A DNA stretch of 64,000 nucleotides from Sphingosinicella sp963974575 (GCF_963974575.1 NZ_CAXBBQ010000001.1:186001-250000), one strand, 5' to 3'; positions 44,411-52,980 are shown, numbered from the stretch's first letter. Translations and numbers: made by a program. The notes: generated by a model not told the origin, from the sequence alone.

Positions 44411-44441
44411 CCAAAACCGGTTCCCACATTTGCCCGCGATG
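44405..44441 (+). repeat. Palindromic repeat-like element overlapping the stem-loop
   Basis: CATCGC (44405-44410) and GCGATG (44436-44441), with inner CAAA/TTTG, flank AAAACCGGTTCCCACA. The middle resembles dispersed palindromic elements I have seen in alphaproteobacterial genomes. Only one copy is in the window, so repetition cannot be shown here. It competes with the stem-loop for the bases 44405-44410. Confidence 0.35.
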
Positions 44442-44456
44442 TTCTAAGAACAACGC

Positions 44457-45407
44457 GTGGGTATATTTGACATCTTCCGCCGCCAGACGGTGAATCCCGT
44501 TACAGCCGCCAGCGCGGACGCGAGCGGCACCAGTCTCATCGGACGGTTCACGGCGATGCCGCGCTGGATGCTGCTGATTCTCGGCGCGTTCTTCGCGGCA
44601 ATTCTCTACTGGGGCGTCCTCGGCAGCCTGCTGTCGGACACGCGCGCTGATCTTACCGTGCGCCCGGATACGACGGTGCTGCCGCCCGGCGGAAGCGTTG
44701 CGGTCGCGACGGCCGCGATGCTGCTGGATCGGGCGCTGGACAAGGGCTGGACACCGAACGACAGCCTGCTGCGCCCCACGGGACTGCTCGAAGACATGCC
44801 CGCCTTCCAGCGCGGGCAACATTCGGCGATCAGCGCATTCGTCACCAGCTTCGATCAGGGCGTCGGCGGTGACCCCGAGCTCAGCGAAGCGGCGGACGCA
44901 CTGAAGACAGCGCCGGAGCGCGGCTGGCTGCACAGCGATTTCCCCTTCATCGGCGGTTCCGCAGAAGGCCGCTACCGCGAGGCGGTGGATGCGCTGGCGC
45001 GCTACAACCGTGCGGTCGCCGAAAGCGAAGCGCCGGACGAGGGCGATGCACGCGAACTCCGGCTCGCCCTGCTCAGCCTTCACGCCGCGCTCGGCGAGGA
45101 GGCCGGCGCGGTCGACCGCATGATCGACGACAGCCGCGCGGGCAGCGCCGATGCACAGTATAACGAGGTCCGCGGTTCAGCCTATGCCGCCGCCATGCTG
45201 ATGCGTGGCCTTCGCGAGGATTTCGGCACGACGATCGGTCAGCGCCAGCTCGCCGCGACGTGGGCCGAAACGACAGAGGCACTGGATGCCGTTTCCGAAA
45301 AGCGCCCGACGTTCGGGGTCGGTCGGCAGGATCTCGTCGAACAGGGCTATTTCCTGATGCGCGGGCGCGAATCGCTGCGCACGCTTGCGGCAGGCCTTGC
45401 GCGATGA
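44457..45407 (+). CDS. DUF2333 family membrane protein
   Basis: A 316-residue protein with a short cytoplasmic N-terminus, one membrane helix (WMLLILGAFFAAILYWGVLG) and a helical extracytoplasmic domain. The stretch TAAMLLDRALDKGWTPNDSLLRP matches DUF2333. No function is established for the family. It starts with GTG and its stop overlaps the universal stress protein start by four bases, so the two proteins are probably made together. Confidence 0.72.
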   Translation: MGIFDIFRRQTVNPVTAASADASGTSLIGRFTAMPRWMLLILGAFFAAILYWGVLGSLLSDTRADLTVRPDTTVLPPGGSVAVATAAMLLDRALDKGWTPNDSLLRPTGLLEDMPAFQRGQHSAISAFVTSFDQGVGGDPELSEAADALKTAPERGWLHSDFPFIGGSAEGRYREAVDALARYNRAVAESEAPDEGDARELRLALLSLHAALGEEAGAVDRMIDDSRAGSADAQYNEVRGSAYAAAMLMRGLREDFGTTIGQRQLAATWAETTEALDAVSEKRPTFGVGRQDLVEQGYFLMRGRESLRTLAAGLAR

Positions 45408-45862
45408 CGGAGCCCAACTACCTCGTCGTCGTCGACGACACGGACGAATCGGCGCTCGCCATGCGCTATGCCGCACTCCGCGCGAAGATGACGGGCGGCA
45501 ACATCATGCTCGCGCATATCGTACCCAAGCCGGAATTTCTGCTTTCCGGCGGACTTCAGGACATGATCGCCGCCGAGGCACAGGAAGCGGCCGAAGCGCT
45601 GCTGAGCCGCAAAGCCGAAGAGGTTATGGCGCTTTCGGGCCAACGTCCGGCGCTCGTGATTCGCGAGGGCAAGGCGATCGATGAGGTCAGCCAGATGCTC
45701 ACCGAAAACAATGTCCACGCGCTGATCCTCGGCGCCGCCGCCAAGGGCGCGCCGGGACCGCTCGTCAGCCACTTCTCGGGCGAACGCGCGGGCAACCTTC
45801 CCTGCGTGGTGGTGATCGTTCCGGGGGGCCTCGATCCAGACGCGCTTGACCGTCTGGCTTGA
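45404..45862 (+). CDS. Universal stress protein (UspA family)
   Basis: A 152-residue UspA-fold protein. VVVDDTDESALAMRYAALRA is the conserved first strand and helix, and LILGAAAKGAPGP with FSGERAGNLPCVVVIVPG is the typical nucleotide-binding C-terminal motif, with some change from the usual G-x2-G-x9-G-S/T. Function is stress-linked but not specified. I chose ATG at 45404 because it overlaps the DUF2333 stop as ATGA. A 48-residue upstream extension is not conserved. Confidence 0.85.
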   Translation: MTEPNYLVVVDDTDESALAMRYAALRAKMTGGNIMLAHIVPKPEFLLSGGLQDMIAAEAQEAAEALLSRKAEEVMALSGQRPALVIREGKAIDEVSQMLTENNVHALILGAAAKGAPGPLVSHFSGERAGNLPCVVVIVPGGLDPDALDRLA

Positions 45863-45945
45863 TCCGGCGGGCAAGGCACGCCACATGAGACGCGTATCGG
45901 AATAAGACACTCGCCCCAGGACTCCCACCCCCAAGGATTCCAACC

Positions 45946-46503
45946 ATGTTCATTGAAACCCAGGCCACACCCAATCCCGCAACCGTGAAGTTCCTTCCGG
46001 GCCGCGCCGTGATGCCTTCGGGAACCATAGATTTCAGTTCGCCTGAAGCCGCCGAAGCCTCGCCGCTCGCGACCGCGCTGTTCAGCCTCGGCGACGTGAC
46101 CGGCGTGTTCCTCGGCAGCGACTTCATCTCAGTGACGCGCGCCGAAGGCGGCAGCGACTGGCGCGAGCTGAAGCCGCAGGTGCTCGGCATCATCGTCGAT
46201 CATTTCGCGAGCGGCGCGCCGCTGCTGAATGAAAACGCCACTGCTGAAGACGAAATCGAGGACGATCCCGAAACCGCGGACATCGTCGTGCAGATCAAGG
46301 ACCTGCTGGAAACGCGCATCCGCCCCGCGGTCGCGAACGACGGAGGCGACATCATCTACAAGGGCTTCCGCGAAGGTGTCGTCTACCTGCAGATGCAGGG
46401 CGCGTGCTCGGGCTGCCCGTCATCGACCGCAACACTAAAAAACGGCATCGAAAACCTTCTGAAATACTATGTGCCTGAAGTAACGGACGTCCGCGCCGTC
46501 TGA
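45946..46503 (+). CDS. NifU-like iron-sulfur scaffold/carrier Nfu
   Basis: A 185-residue protein with an N-terminal Nfu_N domain (MFIETQATPNPATVKFLPG) and a C-terminal NifU domain carrying the cluster cysteines in GACSGCPSST. It passes 4Fe-4S clusters to apoproteins. The same two-domain arrangement is seen in mitochondrial NFU1. It stands apart from the suf operon 31 kb away and is followed by rutE after 36 bases. Confidence 0.93.
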   Translation: MFIETQATPNPATVKFLPGRAVMPSGTIDFSSPEAAEASPLATALFSLGDVTGVFLGSDFISVTRAEGGSDWRELKPQVLGIIVDHFASGAPLLNENATAEDEIEDDPETADIVVQIKDLLETRIRPAVANDGGDIIYKGFREGVVYLQMQGACSGCPSSTATLKNGIENLLKYYVPEVTDVRAV

Positions 46504-46539
46504 TCGGTGCGGCGACGATAAAAACAGGGAGTCCCCCCC

Positions 46540-47133
46540 ATGACCGATCATCTGCTGAGTGACCGCGACCTCGACCTTATCTTCCGCAGCGCGAGGACGC
46601 ATAACGATTGGTCTGACCGCGCGGTCAGCGACGTGCAGCTGCGCGCCATCTACGACCTGATGCGCATGGGCCCCACGTCGGCGAATTGCGAGCCGGCGCG
46701 GATCGTGTTCGCGAAGAGCGCGGAAGCGCGTGAAAAGCTCGCCGCCTGCGCATCGGGCAACAATGCCCCGAAGATCCGGCAAGCGCCGGTGACCGCGATC
46801 ATCGGCATGGACATGAAGTTCTACGACCAGCTGCCCAAGCTTTTCCCGCATACCGATGCGCGCAGCTGGTTCACCGGCAATGATGCGCTCATTCGCGAAA
46901 CAGCGTTCCGCAATTCATCGCTGCAGGGCGCCTATTTCATCATCGCCGCACGCGCGATCGGCCTGAATTGCGGGCCCATGTCGGGCTTCGACAAGGCGAA
47001 GGTCGATGCGGCCTTCTTTGCGGGCACCGACATCGAAACGAACTTCATCTGCTCGGTCGGTTACGGCACCGAGAAGGACCTGTTCCCGCGCAGCCCGCGC
47101 CTGTCGTTCGAAGAGGCCGCGTCCATCATCTGA
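46540..47133 (+). CDS. rutE: Nitroreductase family protein, RutE/HadB-like malonic semialdehyde reductase
   Basis: A 197-residue FMN-dependent nitroreductase-fold protein. RSARTHNDW, MGPTSANCEPARIVF and LNCGPMSGFDKAKVDAAFF are the RutE-type signature. In Escherichia coli RutE reduces malonic semialdehyde in uracil breakdown; here none of the other rut genes is nearby. The real substrate could differ, so the symbol is by homology only. It ends in TGATG with the start of tsaB. Confidence 0.8.
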   Translation: MTDHLLSDRDLDLIFRSARTHNDWSDRAVSDVQLRAIYDLMRMGPTSANCEPARIVFAKSAEAREKLAACASGNNAPKIRQAPVTAIIGMDMKFYDQLPKLFPHTDARSWFTGNDALIRETAFRNSSLQGAYFIIAARAIGLNCGPMSGFDKAKVDAAFFAGTDIETNFICSVGYGTEKDLFPRSPRLSFEEAASII

Positions 47134-47744
47134 TGCTGCTCGCCATTGAAACCGGCACAGCCGCCTGTTCGGTCGCGCTGATCGACGGGACCACCATCGT
47201 TGCAGCGCGGCACGAGATCATCGGCCGCGGCCATGCCGAGCGGCTTGTGCCGCTTGTCGAGGCCGTGCTTGCCGAGGCGGGCAGGCGCCCCCGCGCCATC
47301 GCCGTTGACGTGGGGCCGGGCAGCTTCACCGGGCTTCGCGTCGGCATCGCCGCAGCGCGGGGTTTCGGGCTCGTCTGGGCCGTGCCGGTTTACGGCTATT
47401 CATCGACGGTGCTGATCGCTGCAACTGTGCTGGCCACGCACGATGCCGCGCCGCTCACCGTCGTGATGGACGCCGGGCGCGGTGAGGTGTTCGTGCAAAC
47501 CTTCGATCGAGACCTGAAACCGGCCGCGCCTGCCGCCGCACGGCCGATCACCGTCGTCGCAGTGCACGCAGGGACTCTTGCGGGAACGGGGACACCCTTG
47601 CTGAGAGACGCCGGCAGCACGGCGACGATCCTTTCCGAGGCGCCCCCCGATGCACGCAATGTGAGGCTGCTGCCGCCAGAACTCCGCAGCTTGCCGCCGA
47701 CACCGCTCTATGTGCGCGCGCCTGATGCGAAACTGCCGGCATGA
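47133..47744 (+). CDS. tsaB: tRNA threonylcarbamoyladenosine (t6A) synthesis protein TsaB
   Basis: A 203-residue actin-like protein with the TsaB marks LAIETGTAACSVAL, GRGHAERLVPLVEAVLAEA and VDVGPGSFTGLRVGIAAARG. It forms a complex with TsaD and TsaE to make t6A at A37 of ANN-decoding tRNAs. I chose the ATG at 47133, overlapping the rutE stop by one base (TGATG); a 55-residue upstream extension is antisense-like. It is followed by rimI with a four-base overlap, a common pairing. Confidence 0.93.
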   Translation: MLLAIETGTAACSVALIDGTTIVAARHEIIGRGHAERLVPLVEAVLAEAGRRPRAIAVDVGPGSFTGLRVGIAAARGFGLVWAVPVYGYSSTVLIAATVLATHDAAPLTVVMDAGRGEVFVQTFDRDLKPAAPAAARPITVVAVHAGTLAGTGTPLLRDAGSTATILSEAPPDARNVRLLPPELRSLPPTPLYVRAPDAKLPA

Positions 47745-48199
47745 GGCACTACCGGGCCGTGACGATCGACGACGTCCCCGCGCTCGCGGCGCTGATGTCG
47801 CGCGCGTTCGATCCGCAGTATGGCGAGGGCTGGAACGGTAGCCAGCTGCTCGGCACGCTCGCGATGTCCGGCACGCGCGCCGAAATGGCGGTGGCGGACG
47901 GCGTCCCCGCCGGTTTCGCGCTGACGCGCCTTGCCGCCGAGGACTGCGAGCTTCTGCTGATCGCGGTTGAGCCCCTGCGCAGCGGGCAGGGTATCGGAAC
48001 AGAACTTCTGAAAAGATCGATTGATCTTGCGAAACACGCGCAGGTCCGGCGCATGTTTCTGGAAGTTCGCTCAGGTAACAATGCTGCACGCGGGCTTTAT
48101 GAACGTCACGGATTTATCTGCGTCGGACAGAGAAAAGATTATTACGTAGGTGAGAATCATTTGCGTTTCGATGCAATGACCATGGCGCTGACGCTCTAG
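47741..48199 (+). CDS. rimI: Ribosomal protein S18 alanine N-acetyltransferase RimI
   Basis: A 152-residue GNAT acetyltransferase with the acetyl-CoA motif VEPLRSGQGIGTELLKRSI and the C-terminal FLEVRSGNNAARGLYERHGF with KDYY, the RimI signature. It acetylates the N-terminus of ribosomal protein S18 and sometimes other proteins. It overlaps tsaB by four bases, so the two are translated together. It is the last gene of the transcript before mucR. Confidence 0.9.
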   Translation: MRHYRAVTIDDVPALAALMSRAFDPQYGEGWNGSQLLGTLAMSGTRAEMAVADGVPAGFALTRLAAEDCELLLIAVEPLRSGQGIGTELLKRSIDLAKHAQVRRMFLEVRSGNNAARGLYERHGFICVGQRKDYYVGENHLRFDAMTMALTL

Positions 48200-48231
48200 A
48201 TATTTCGCGCGCCCGCAAACCACGTTAAATC

Positions 48232-48260
48232 TTGCGAAAATCATCCGAACGCTACATAAA
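48232..48260 (+). promoter_or_regulatory. Candidate promoter of mucR
   Basis: TTGCGA (48232-48237) and CATAAA (48255-48260) are 17 bases apart, in a stretch of markedly higher AT content than its surroundings and 42 bases before the mucR start. MucR proteins bind AT-rich DNA, so autoregulation here is plausible but inferred. Confidence 0.5.
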
Positions 48261-48302
48261 TCCGGGCACCAACAACAAAAACGGTCGGGGTCATCGGGAA
48301 TT

Positions 48303-48722
48303 ATGAACGAACACAGCGATAATCATCAGGAACTACTTGCACTTACGGCAGACATTGTGTCGTCGCATGTCGCGAACAATACGGTGGCGGTTTCGGACCT
48401 GCCGGTCCTTATCGAGAACGTCTATTCGACGCTTGTAAAGCTTGGCGGGGTGGTGGAGCCTGCGAAGCCGAAGCAAGAGCCCGCGGTTTCTATCCGCGCG
48501 TCGATCAAGCCGGACTACGTCATCTGTCTTGAAGACGGCAAGAAGCTGAAGATGCTGAAGCGCCACCTGATGACGCACTACAACATGACCCCGGACGAGT
48601 ATCGCGCGAAGTGGAATCTTCCCGCCGACTATCCGATGGTCGCTCCCAACTATGCATTGCAGCGCCAGGCGCTCGCCAAGAAGATCGGTCTTGGCACGAA
48701 GCGCGCCGGCAAGCGCAAGTAG
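48303..48722 (+). CDS. MucR/Ros family transcriptional regulator
   Basis: A 139-residue MucR homologue. The DNA-binding region has Cys75, Asp78, His88 and His92 in VICLEDGKKLKMLKRHLMTH. The second zinc ligand of Ros, a cysteine, is replaced by aspartate, as in some MucR/Ml proteins. The basic tail ends in LGTKRAGKRK. MucR proteins are H-NS-like global regulators of surface polysaccharide, motility and cell-cycle genes in alphaproteobacteria. The gene has its own AT-rich promoter region and a terminator after it. Confidence 0.9.
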   Translation: MNEHSDNHQELLALTADIVSSHVANNTVAVSDLPVLIENVYSTLVKLGGVVEPAKPKQEPAVSIRASIKPDYVICLEDGKKLKMLKRHLMTHYNMTPDEYRAKWNLPADYPMVAPNYALQRQALAKKIGLGTKRAGKRK

Positions 48723-48754
48723 CGCGAGCCGCCGCATTCAACGGCATTGAAGGG

Positions 48755-48782
48755 ACAGGGACGGACTTGTCCGTCCCTGTTT
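48755..48782 (+). terminator. Intrinsic terminator of mucR
   Basis: An 11-base perfect stem (48755-48765 with 48770-48780, arm ACAGGGACGGA) with a 4-base CTTG loop runs into TTT on the plus strand. It lies 33 bases after mucR and 20 before fur, so it separates the two. Confidence 0.75.
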
Positions 48783-48801
48783 CCGCGCCTAAACTCCGAC
48801 A

Positions 48802-49227
48802 ATGACAAAGATCGATATCGAAGCCATTTGCGCCGAGCGCGGCCTCCGCATCACAGAGCAGCGGCGCGTGATCGCGCGCGTGCTTTCCGATGCGGCCGAC
48901 CACCCTGACGTGGAAGAGCTGTACCGGCGTGCTTCGGCGATCGATTCCGGCATTTCCATCGCCACCGTTTATCGCACGGTGCGTCTCTTCGAAGAGGCCG
49001 GCATCCTTGAACGTCACGACTTCCGCGACGGGCGTTCGCGCTATGAGCCGACCCCCGAGGAACATCACGATCACCTTATCGATGTTGAAACCGGCGCGGT
49101 CATCGAATTCCACGACAATGCGCTCGAAGAGCTGCAGCGTCTCATTGCCGAACGCCTCGGCTTCGAGCTCGTCGATCATCGGCTGGAACTCTACGGCCGC
49201 CCGCTCAAGACGAAGCCGGCAAACTGA
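48802..49227 (+). CDS. fur: Fur family iron-responsive regulator
   Basis: A 141-residue Fur with the winged helix (GLRITEQRRVIARVLSDA, ISIATVYRTVRLFEEAGIL) and the metal-binding PEEHHDHLIDVETGAVIEF. The C-terminal CxxC pairs of Escherichia coli Fur are absent, as is usual for alphaproteobacterial Fur/Mur. It represses iron uptake genes or, as Mur, may respond to manganese. No Shine-Dalgarno of note precedes the ATG. It is followed by miaB after 14 bases. Confidence 0.9.
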   Translation: MTKIDIEAICAERGLRITEQRRVIARVLSDAADHPDVEELYRRASAIDSGISIATVYRTVRLFEEAGILERHDFRDGRSRYEPTPEEHHDHLIDVETGAVIEFHDNALEELQRLIAERLGFELVDHRLELYGRPLKTKPAN

Positions 49228-49241
49228 AATCCGGACCCGGC

Positions 49242-50549
49242 GTGTCTGATCCCCGTTCCTATTTCGTCAAGACGTTCGGCTGCCAGATGAACGTCTATGA
49301 CAGCGAGCGCATGGCCGAACTGCTGGAGGCGGAAGGCCACACGCAGGCCGCTTCGGCGGACGATGCCGACATCGTCGTGCTCAACACGTGCCACATCCGC
49401 GAGCGCGCGAGCGAGAAGGTCTATTCGGAAATCGGCCGCCTGAAACACCGCGACGGGCCAAAGCCGATCGTGGCGGTCGCAGGATGCGTGGCGCAGGCCG
49501 AAGGCTCAGAGATCGTACGTCGCGCGCCGTCGGTCGATGTCGTTGTAGGGCCGCAGGCCTATCACCGGTTGCCCGATCTGATCGCGCGGGCGAAGGAGCG
49601 ACCGGTCGAGACCGACCTGCCGACGCTGGAGAAATTCGAAGCGCTCGGGAAGCGCCGCAAGGCGGCGCCTTCGTCGTTCCTGACGATCCAGGAAGGCTGC
49701 GACAAGTTCTGCACCTATTGCGTCGTGCCCTATACGCGCGGCGCCGAGGTTTCGCGACCGGCCGCCTCCATTCTTGAGGAGGCACGGCGTCTTGCCGGAG
49801 AGGGCGCGCGCGAGATCGTGCTGCTTGGCCAGAACGTCAACGCCTACCGTCACGACCATACCGATTTCGCGGCGCTCATCGCCGAGGTGGCGGCGATCGA
49901 GGGGATCGCGCGCATCCGCTACACGACGAGCCATCCCGCCGATATGACCGATGCGCTGATCGATGCGCACGCAGCCACGCCCAAGCTGATGCCTTACCTG
50001 CACCTCCCCGTGCAGTCCGGCTCCAACCGCGTGCTGAAGGCGATGAACCGCTCGCACACGACCGAGACCTATCTCGCCATCATCGAGAAGCTGCGCGCCG
50101 CGCGGGCGGATATGGCGATCTCGGGCGATTTCATCGTCGGCTTCCCCGGCGAGACCGAGGCCGAGTTCGAGGAAACGCTCGCGATCATCCGCGCGGCAAA
50201 CTACGCGCAGGCCTATTCGTTCAAATATTCGGCGCGCCCGGGCACGCCCGCAGCGGAGATGGACGGGCAGATCGACGAGGACGTGAAATCGGACCGTCTG
50301 CACCGGCTGCAGGCGCTGGTGCAGGAACAGCAGCTCGCGTTCAACCGCGCCGCGCTCGGCCGCACCATGCCCATCCTGCTGGAACGCCCCGGCAAGCGCG
50401 ACGGGCAGCTGATCGGCAAGTCGCCGTGGCTGCAATCCGTGTATGTCGATGCGGTTGGCACACACATCGGAGACATTGTGACGGTGGAGATTGAGGGCGC
50501 CTTCGCGAACAGTCTTGCAGGACGCATCGCATTCGCCGAAGCTGCCTGA
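49242..50549 (+). CDS. miaB: tRNA-2-methylthio-N6-dimethylallyladenosine synthase
   Basis: A 435-residue radical SAM methylthiotransferase. The N-terminal cysteines are in KTFGCQMNVYDS, VLNTCHIRERA and VAGCVAQ; the radical SAM cluster is in GCDKFCTYCVVPYTRG; a TRAM domain closes the protein. It methylthiolates i6A37 in tRNA and needs two 4Fe-4S clusters. It starts with GTG at 49242. It heads a tight group with phoH, ybeY, corC and lnt, which is widely conserved. Confidence 0.96.
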   Translation: MSDPRSYFVKTFGCQMNVYDSERMAELLEAEGHTQAASADDADIVVLNTCHIRERASEKVYSEIGRLKHRDGPKPIVAVAGCVAQAEGSEIVRRAPSVDVVVGPQAYHRLPDLIARAKERPVETDLPTLEKFEALGKRRKAAPSSFLTIQEGCDKFCTYCVVPYTRGAEVSRPAASILEEARRLAGEGAREIVLLGQNVNAYRHDHTDFAALIAEVAAIEGIARIRYTTSHPADMTDALIDAHAATPKLMPYLHLPVQSGSNRVLKAMNRSHTTETYLAIIEKLRAARADMAISGDFIVGFPGETEAEFEETLAIIRAANYAQAYSFKYSARPGTPAAEMDGQIDEDVKSDRLHRLQALVQEQQLAFNRAALGRTMPILLERPGKRDGQLIGKSPWLQSVYVDAVGTHIGDIVTVEIEGAFANSLAGRIAFAEAA

Positions 50550-50551
50550 CG

Positions 50552-51556
50552 ATGGCAAAAAAATCCGCTCCGCTCTCCCCGCCCGCCGCCAACGACCGTG
50601 TCCGACTCGAACTGGATTTCGACCGCGCCGAACTGCTCGGCGCACTGTTCGGCCAGTACGACCAGAACCTGATCGCTATCGAGAACCGCCTTGGCGTCTA
50701 TATCGCCGCGCGCGGCAACCGGCTTTCGATCGAAGGCGAGGCGCACGCGGCGGCACGGGCGCGCGACGTGCTGACAGGGCTTTATAACCGCCTCGCGCTT
50801 GGGCAAGGCGTCGATATCGGCGATGTGGAGGGCGCGCTCGCATTGTCGCAGGATCCGTCTCTGGAGGGTCTGGTTCGCGCCGAGGACGGTGGCGGCTCAC
50901 CGATCATCATCCGCACGCGCCGCAAGACCATCGTGCCGCGTTCGCCGACGCAGCTCCGCTATATGGAAGCGCTCGCGCGGCAGGACATCATCTTTGCGCT
51001 TGGCCCTGCCGGCACCGGCAAGACCTATGTGGCGGTGGCGCAGGCAGTGAGCCAGCTGATCGCGGGCTCGGTCGACCGGCTGATCCTGTCGCGCCCGGCG
51101 GTGGAAGCGGGCGAACGACTCGGCTTCCTGCCCGGCGACATGCGCGAGAAGGTCGATCCCTACCTCCGCCCGCTCTACGACGCGCTCTACGACATGCTGC
51201 CCTCCGAGCAGGTGGAGCGGCGCATCGCCAGCGGCGAGATCGAAATCGCCCCCATCGCCTTCATGCGCGGGCGCACGCTCGCCAACGCCTTCGTGATCCT
51301 CGACGAGGCGCAGAACACGACGCCCGAGCAGATGAAGATGTTCCTCACCCGCTTTGGGCAGGGCAGCCGCATGGTCGTGTGCGGCGATCCGAAACAGATC
51401 GACCTGCCGAACCCGGGCCGTTCCGGCATCAACGACGCCACGCAGCGCCTTGAAGGCATCGATGGCATCGCCGTGGTGCGCTTCGGCGCCGCCGACGTCG
51501 TGCGCCACCCGATCGTCGGTCGCATCGTGGAGGCCTACGAAGGCCCCAATGCTTGA
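50552..51556 (+). CDS. PhoH family ATPase (YbeZ)
   Basis: A 334-residue ATPase. An N-terminal KH-like region (LIAIENRLGVYIAARGNRLSIEGE) precedes the PhoH domain with Walker A ALGPAGTGKTYVAVAQA and Walker B FVILDEAQNTTPEQMK. It is associated with RNA and with YbeY function in ribosome maturation. It begins two bases after miaB and its last eight bases overlap the ybeY start. The name YbeZ follows the operon position. Confidence 0.93.
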   Translation: MAKKSAPLSPPAANDRVRLELDFDRAELLGALFGQYDQNLIAIENRLGVYIAARGNRLSIEGEAHAAARARDVLTGLYNRLALGQGVDIGDVEGALALSQDPSLEGLVRAEDGGGSPIIIRTRRKTIVPRSPTQLRYMEALARQDIIFALGPAGTGKTYVAVAQAVSQLIAGSVDRLILSRPAVEAGERLGFLPGDMREKVDPYLRPLYDALYDMLPSEQVERRIASGEIEIAPIAFMRGRTLANAFVILDEAQNTTPEQMKMFLTRFGQGSRMVVCGDPKQIDLPNPGRSGINDATQRLEGIDGIAVVRFGAADVVRHPIVGRIVEAYEGPNA

Positions 51557-52055
51557 CGTTGCCGCAGGCATAGCCGGCGGCGCGTGGCCGGACGCCGACT
51601 GGACGACCCTTGCCGAAGCCGCCTGCCGCACCGCGCTCGCCGAGACCCCCTACGCGGGTCTTATCGATGCGAGCTTCTGCTGCGAAATCTCGATCCGGCT
51701 GACGGATGACGACGAGGTGCAGACGCTGAACGCGCAGTACCGTGGCAAGGACAAGCCGACGAACGTGCTGTCGTTTCCGATGGTGCAGGCAGACCTGCTG
51801 GAGAGCCTTGCCAACAGCGACGACGGCGAAGTGCTGCTCGGCGATATCGTGCTCGCCGACGGCGTCGTGGCGCGCGAAGCCGCCGAGCGCGGCATCATGA
51901 TCACCGATCATGCGACGCATCTCATCGTGCACGGACTGCTGCATCTCGTGGGCTACGACCACGAGCAGGAGGCCGAAGCCGACGCGATGGAGGAGATGGA
52001 GCGCCGCGCGCTTGCATCGCTGGGGATTGCCAACCCCTACGCCGGCGAGGCATGA
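51549..52055 (+). CDS. ybeY: Endoribonuclease / rRNA maturation factor YbeY
   Basis: A 168-residue zinc protein with the motif DHATHLIVHGLLHLVGYDHEQ, whose three histidines bind zinc. It takes part in 16S rRNA 3'-end processing and quality control of ribosomes. I chose ATG at 51549, which begins inside the last codons of phoH; a longer reading overlaps phoH entirely. The N-terminal 45 residues are more variable. It is followed by corC after 13 bases. Confidence 0.93.
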   Translation: MLDVAAGIAGGAWPDADWTTLAEAACRTALAETPYAGLIDASFCCEISIRLTDDDEVQTLNAQYRGKDKPTNVLSFPMVQADLLESLANSDDGEVLLGDIVLADGVVAREAAERGIMITDHATHLIVHGLLHLVGYDHEQEAEADAMEEMERRALASLGIANPYAGEA

Positions 52056-52068
52056 CGGCTGGGAAACG

Positions 52069-52980
52069 ATGAGCGACGAACCTCCGAGTAGCAGCGGCGA
52101 CCAGCCGTTCCGACCCCTTCTCCGCGCCTTGCGGAGCCTGATCTTCGGCCGTGGCGGCGAAGCCACGCTGCGCGAGAGCATCGAGGAAGCCCTCGAGGAC
52201 CACGCCGGCGACACCCCCGAAGGCGACGATCTTTCCGAAACCGAACGCCTGATGCTGCGGAATCTGCTGGATTTCGGGGAACGGCGCGTTGGTGACGTCA
52301 TGGTGCCGCGCGGCGAGATCATCGCCTGCGATGTCGAGGACAATTTCCAGACACTGGTCGCAGCCTTCGTCGATGCGGGCCACAGCCGCCTGCCGGTTTT
52401 TCGCGAATCGCTCGACGACGTGATTGGCATGATTCACGTGAAGGATGTCTACGCCGTGATCGCGGGCGAAGGCCGCAGCGCCGTGGTCGATGCCGAAACG
52501 CTGCTGCGGCCGGTGCTGTTCGTGCCGCCCGCTATGCGCGTGCTCGATCTGCTCGCGCGGATGCGGCAGGGGCGCACGCACATGGCGATCGTCGTGGATG
52601 AATACGGCGGCACCGACGGGCTCGTGACCATCGAAGATCTCGTGGAGGAAATCGTCGGCGACATTTCTGACGAGCACGACGAGGAAGAGGCCGAAGCGAT
52701 CACGCCGCTGCCGGACGGCGGCTTCGAGGTGGACGCGCGCGTTGATATCGAGGCGCTGGAGAAGGCGACCGGGGCGCCGCTTTCGGAGGCGGCGGACGGT
52801 GACGTCGATACGGTGGGCGGGCTGGTGTTCATGCTTGCCGGACATATCCCCGCGATCGGCGAGATCGTGGAGCATCCGGGCGGATGGTCGTTCGAGGTTA
52901 CCGCCGGCGACGAGCGCAAGATCGAGCGCGTGCGCGCGTATCCGCCAGCAGCGGTTACGGCCGCGGCCCGCGGCGCGTGA
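52069..52980 (+). CDS. CBS-domain hemolysin-family (CorC/TlyC) protein
   Basis: A 303-residue cytoplasmic protein. Two CBS domains (about residues 65-190, with VGDVMVPRGEIIACD and MAIVVDEYGGTDGLVTIEDLVEEIVGDI) are followed by a CorC_HlyC transporter-associated domain. The membrane DUF21 domain of larger relatives is absent, as in CorC. It is linked to cobalt/magnesium efflux in enterobacteria. ATG at 52069 is preceded by GGGA. The stop overlaps lnt by four bases. Confidence 0.92.
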   Translation: MSDEPPSSSGDQPFRPLLRALRSLIFGRGGEATLRESIEEALEDHAGDTPEGDDLSETERLMLRNLLDFGERRVGDVMVPRGEIIACDVEDNFQTLVAAFVDAGHSRLPVFRESLDDVIGMIHVKDVYAVIAGEGRSAVVDAETLLRPVLFVPPAMRVLDLLARMRQGRTHMAIVVDEYGGTDGLVTIEDLVEEIVGDISDEHDEEEAEAITPLPDGGFEVDARVDIEALEKATGAPLSEAADGDVDTVGGLVFMLAGHIPAIGEIVEHPGGWSFEVTAGDERKIERVRAYPPAAVTAAARGA

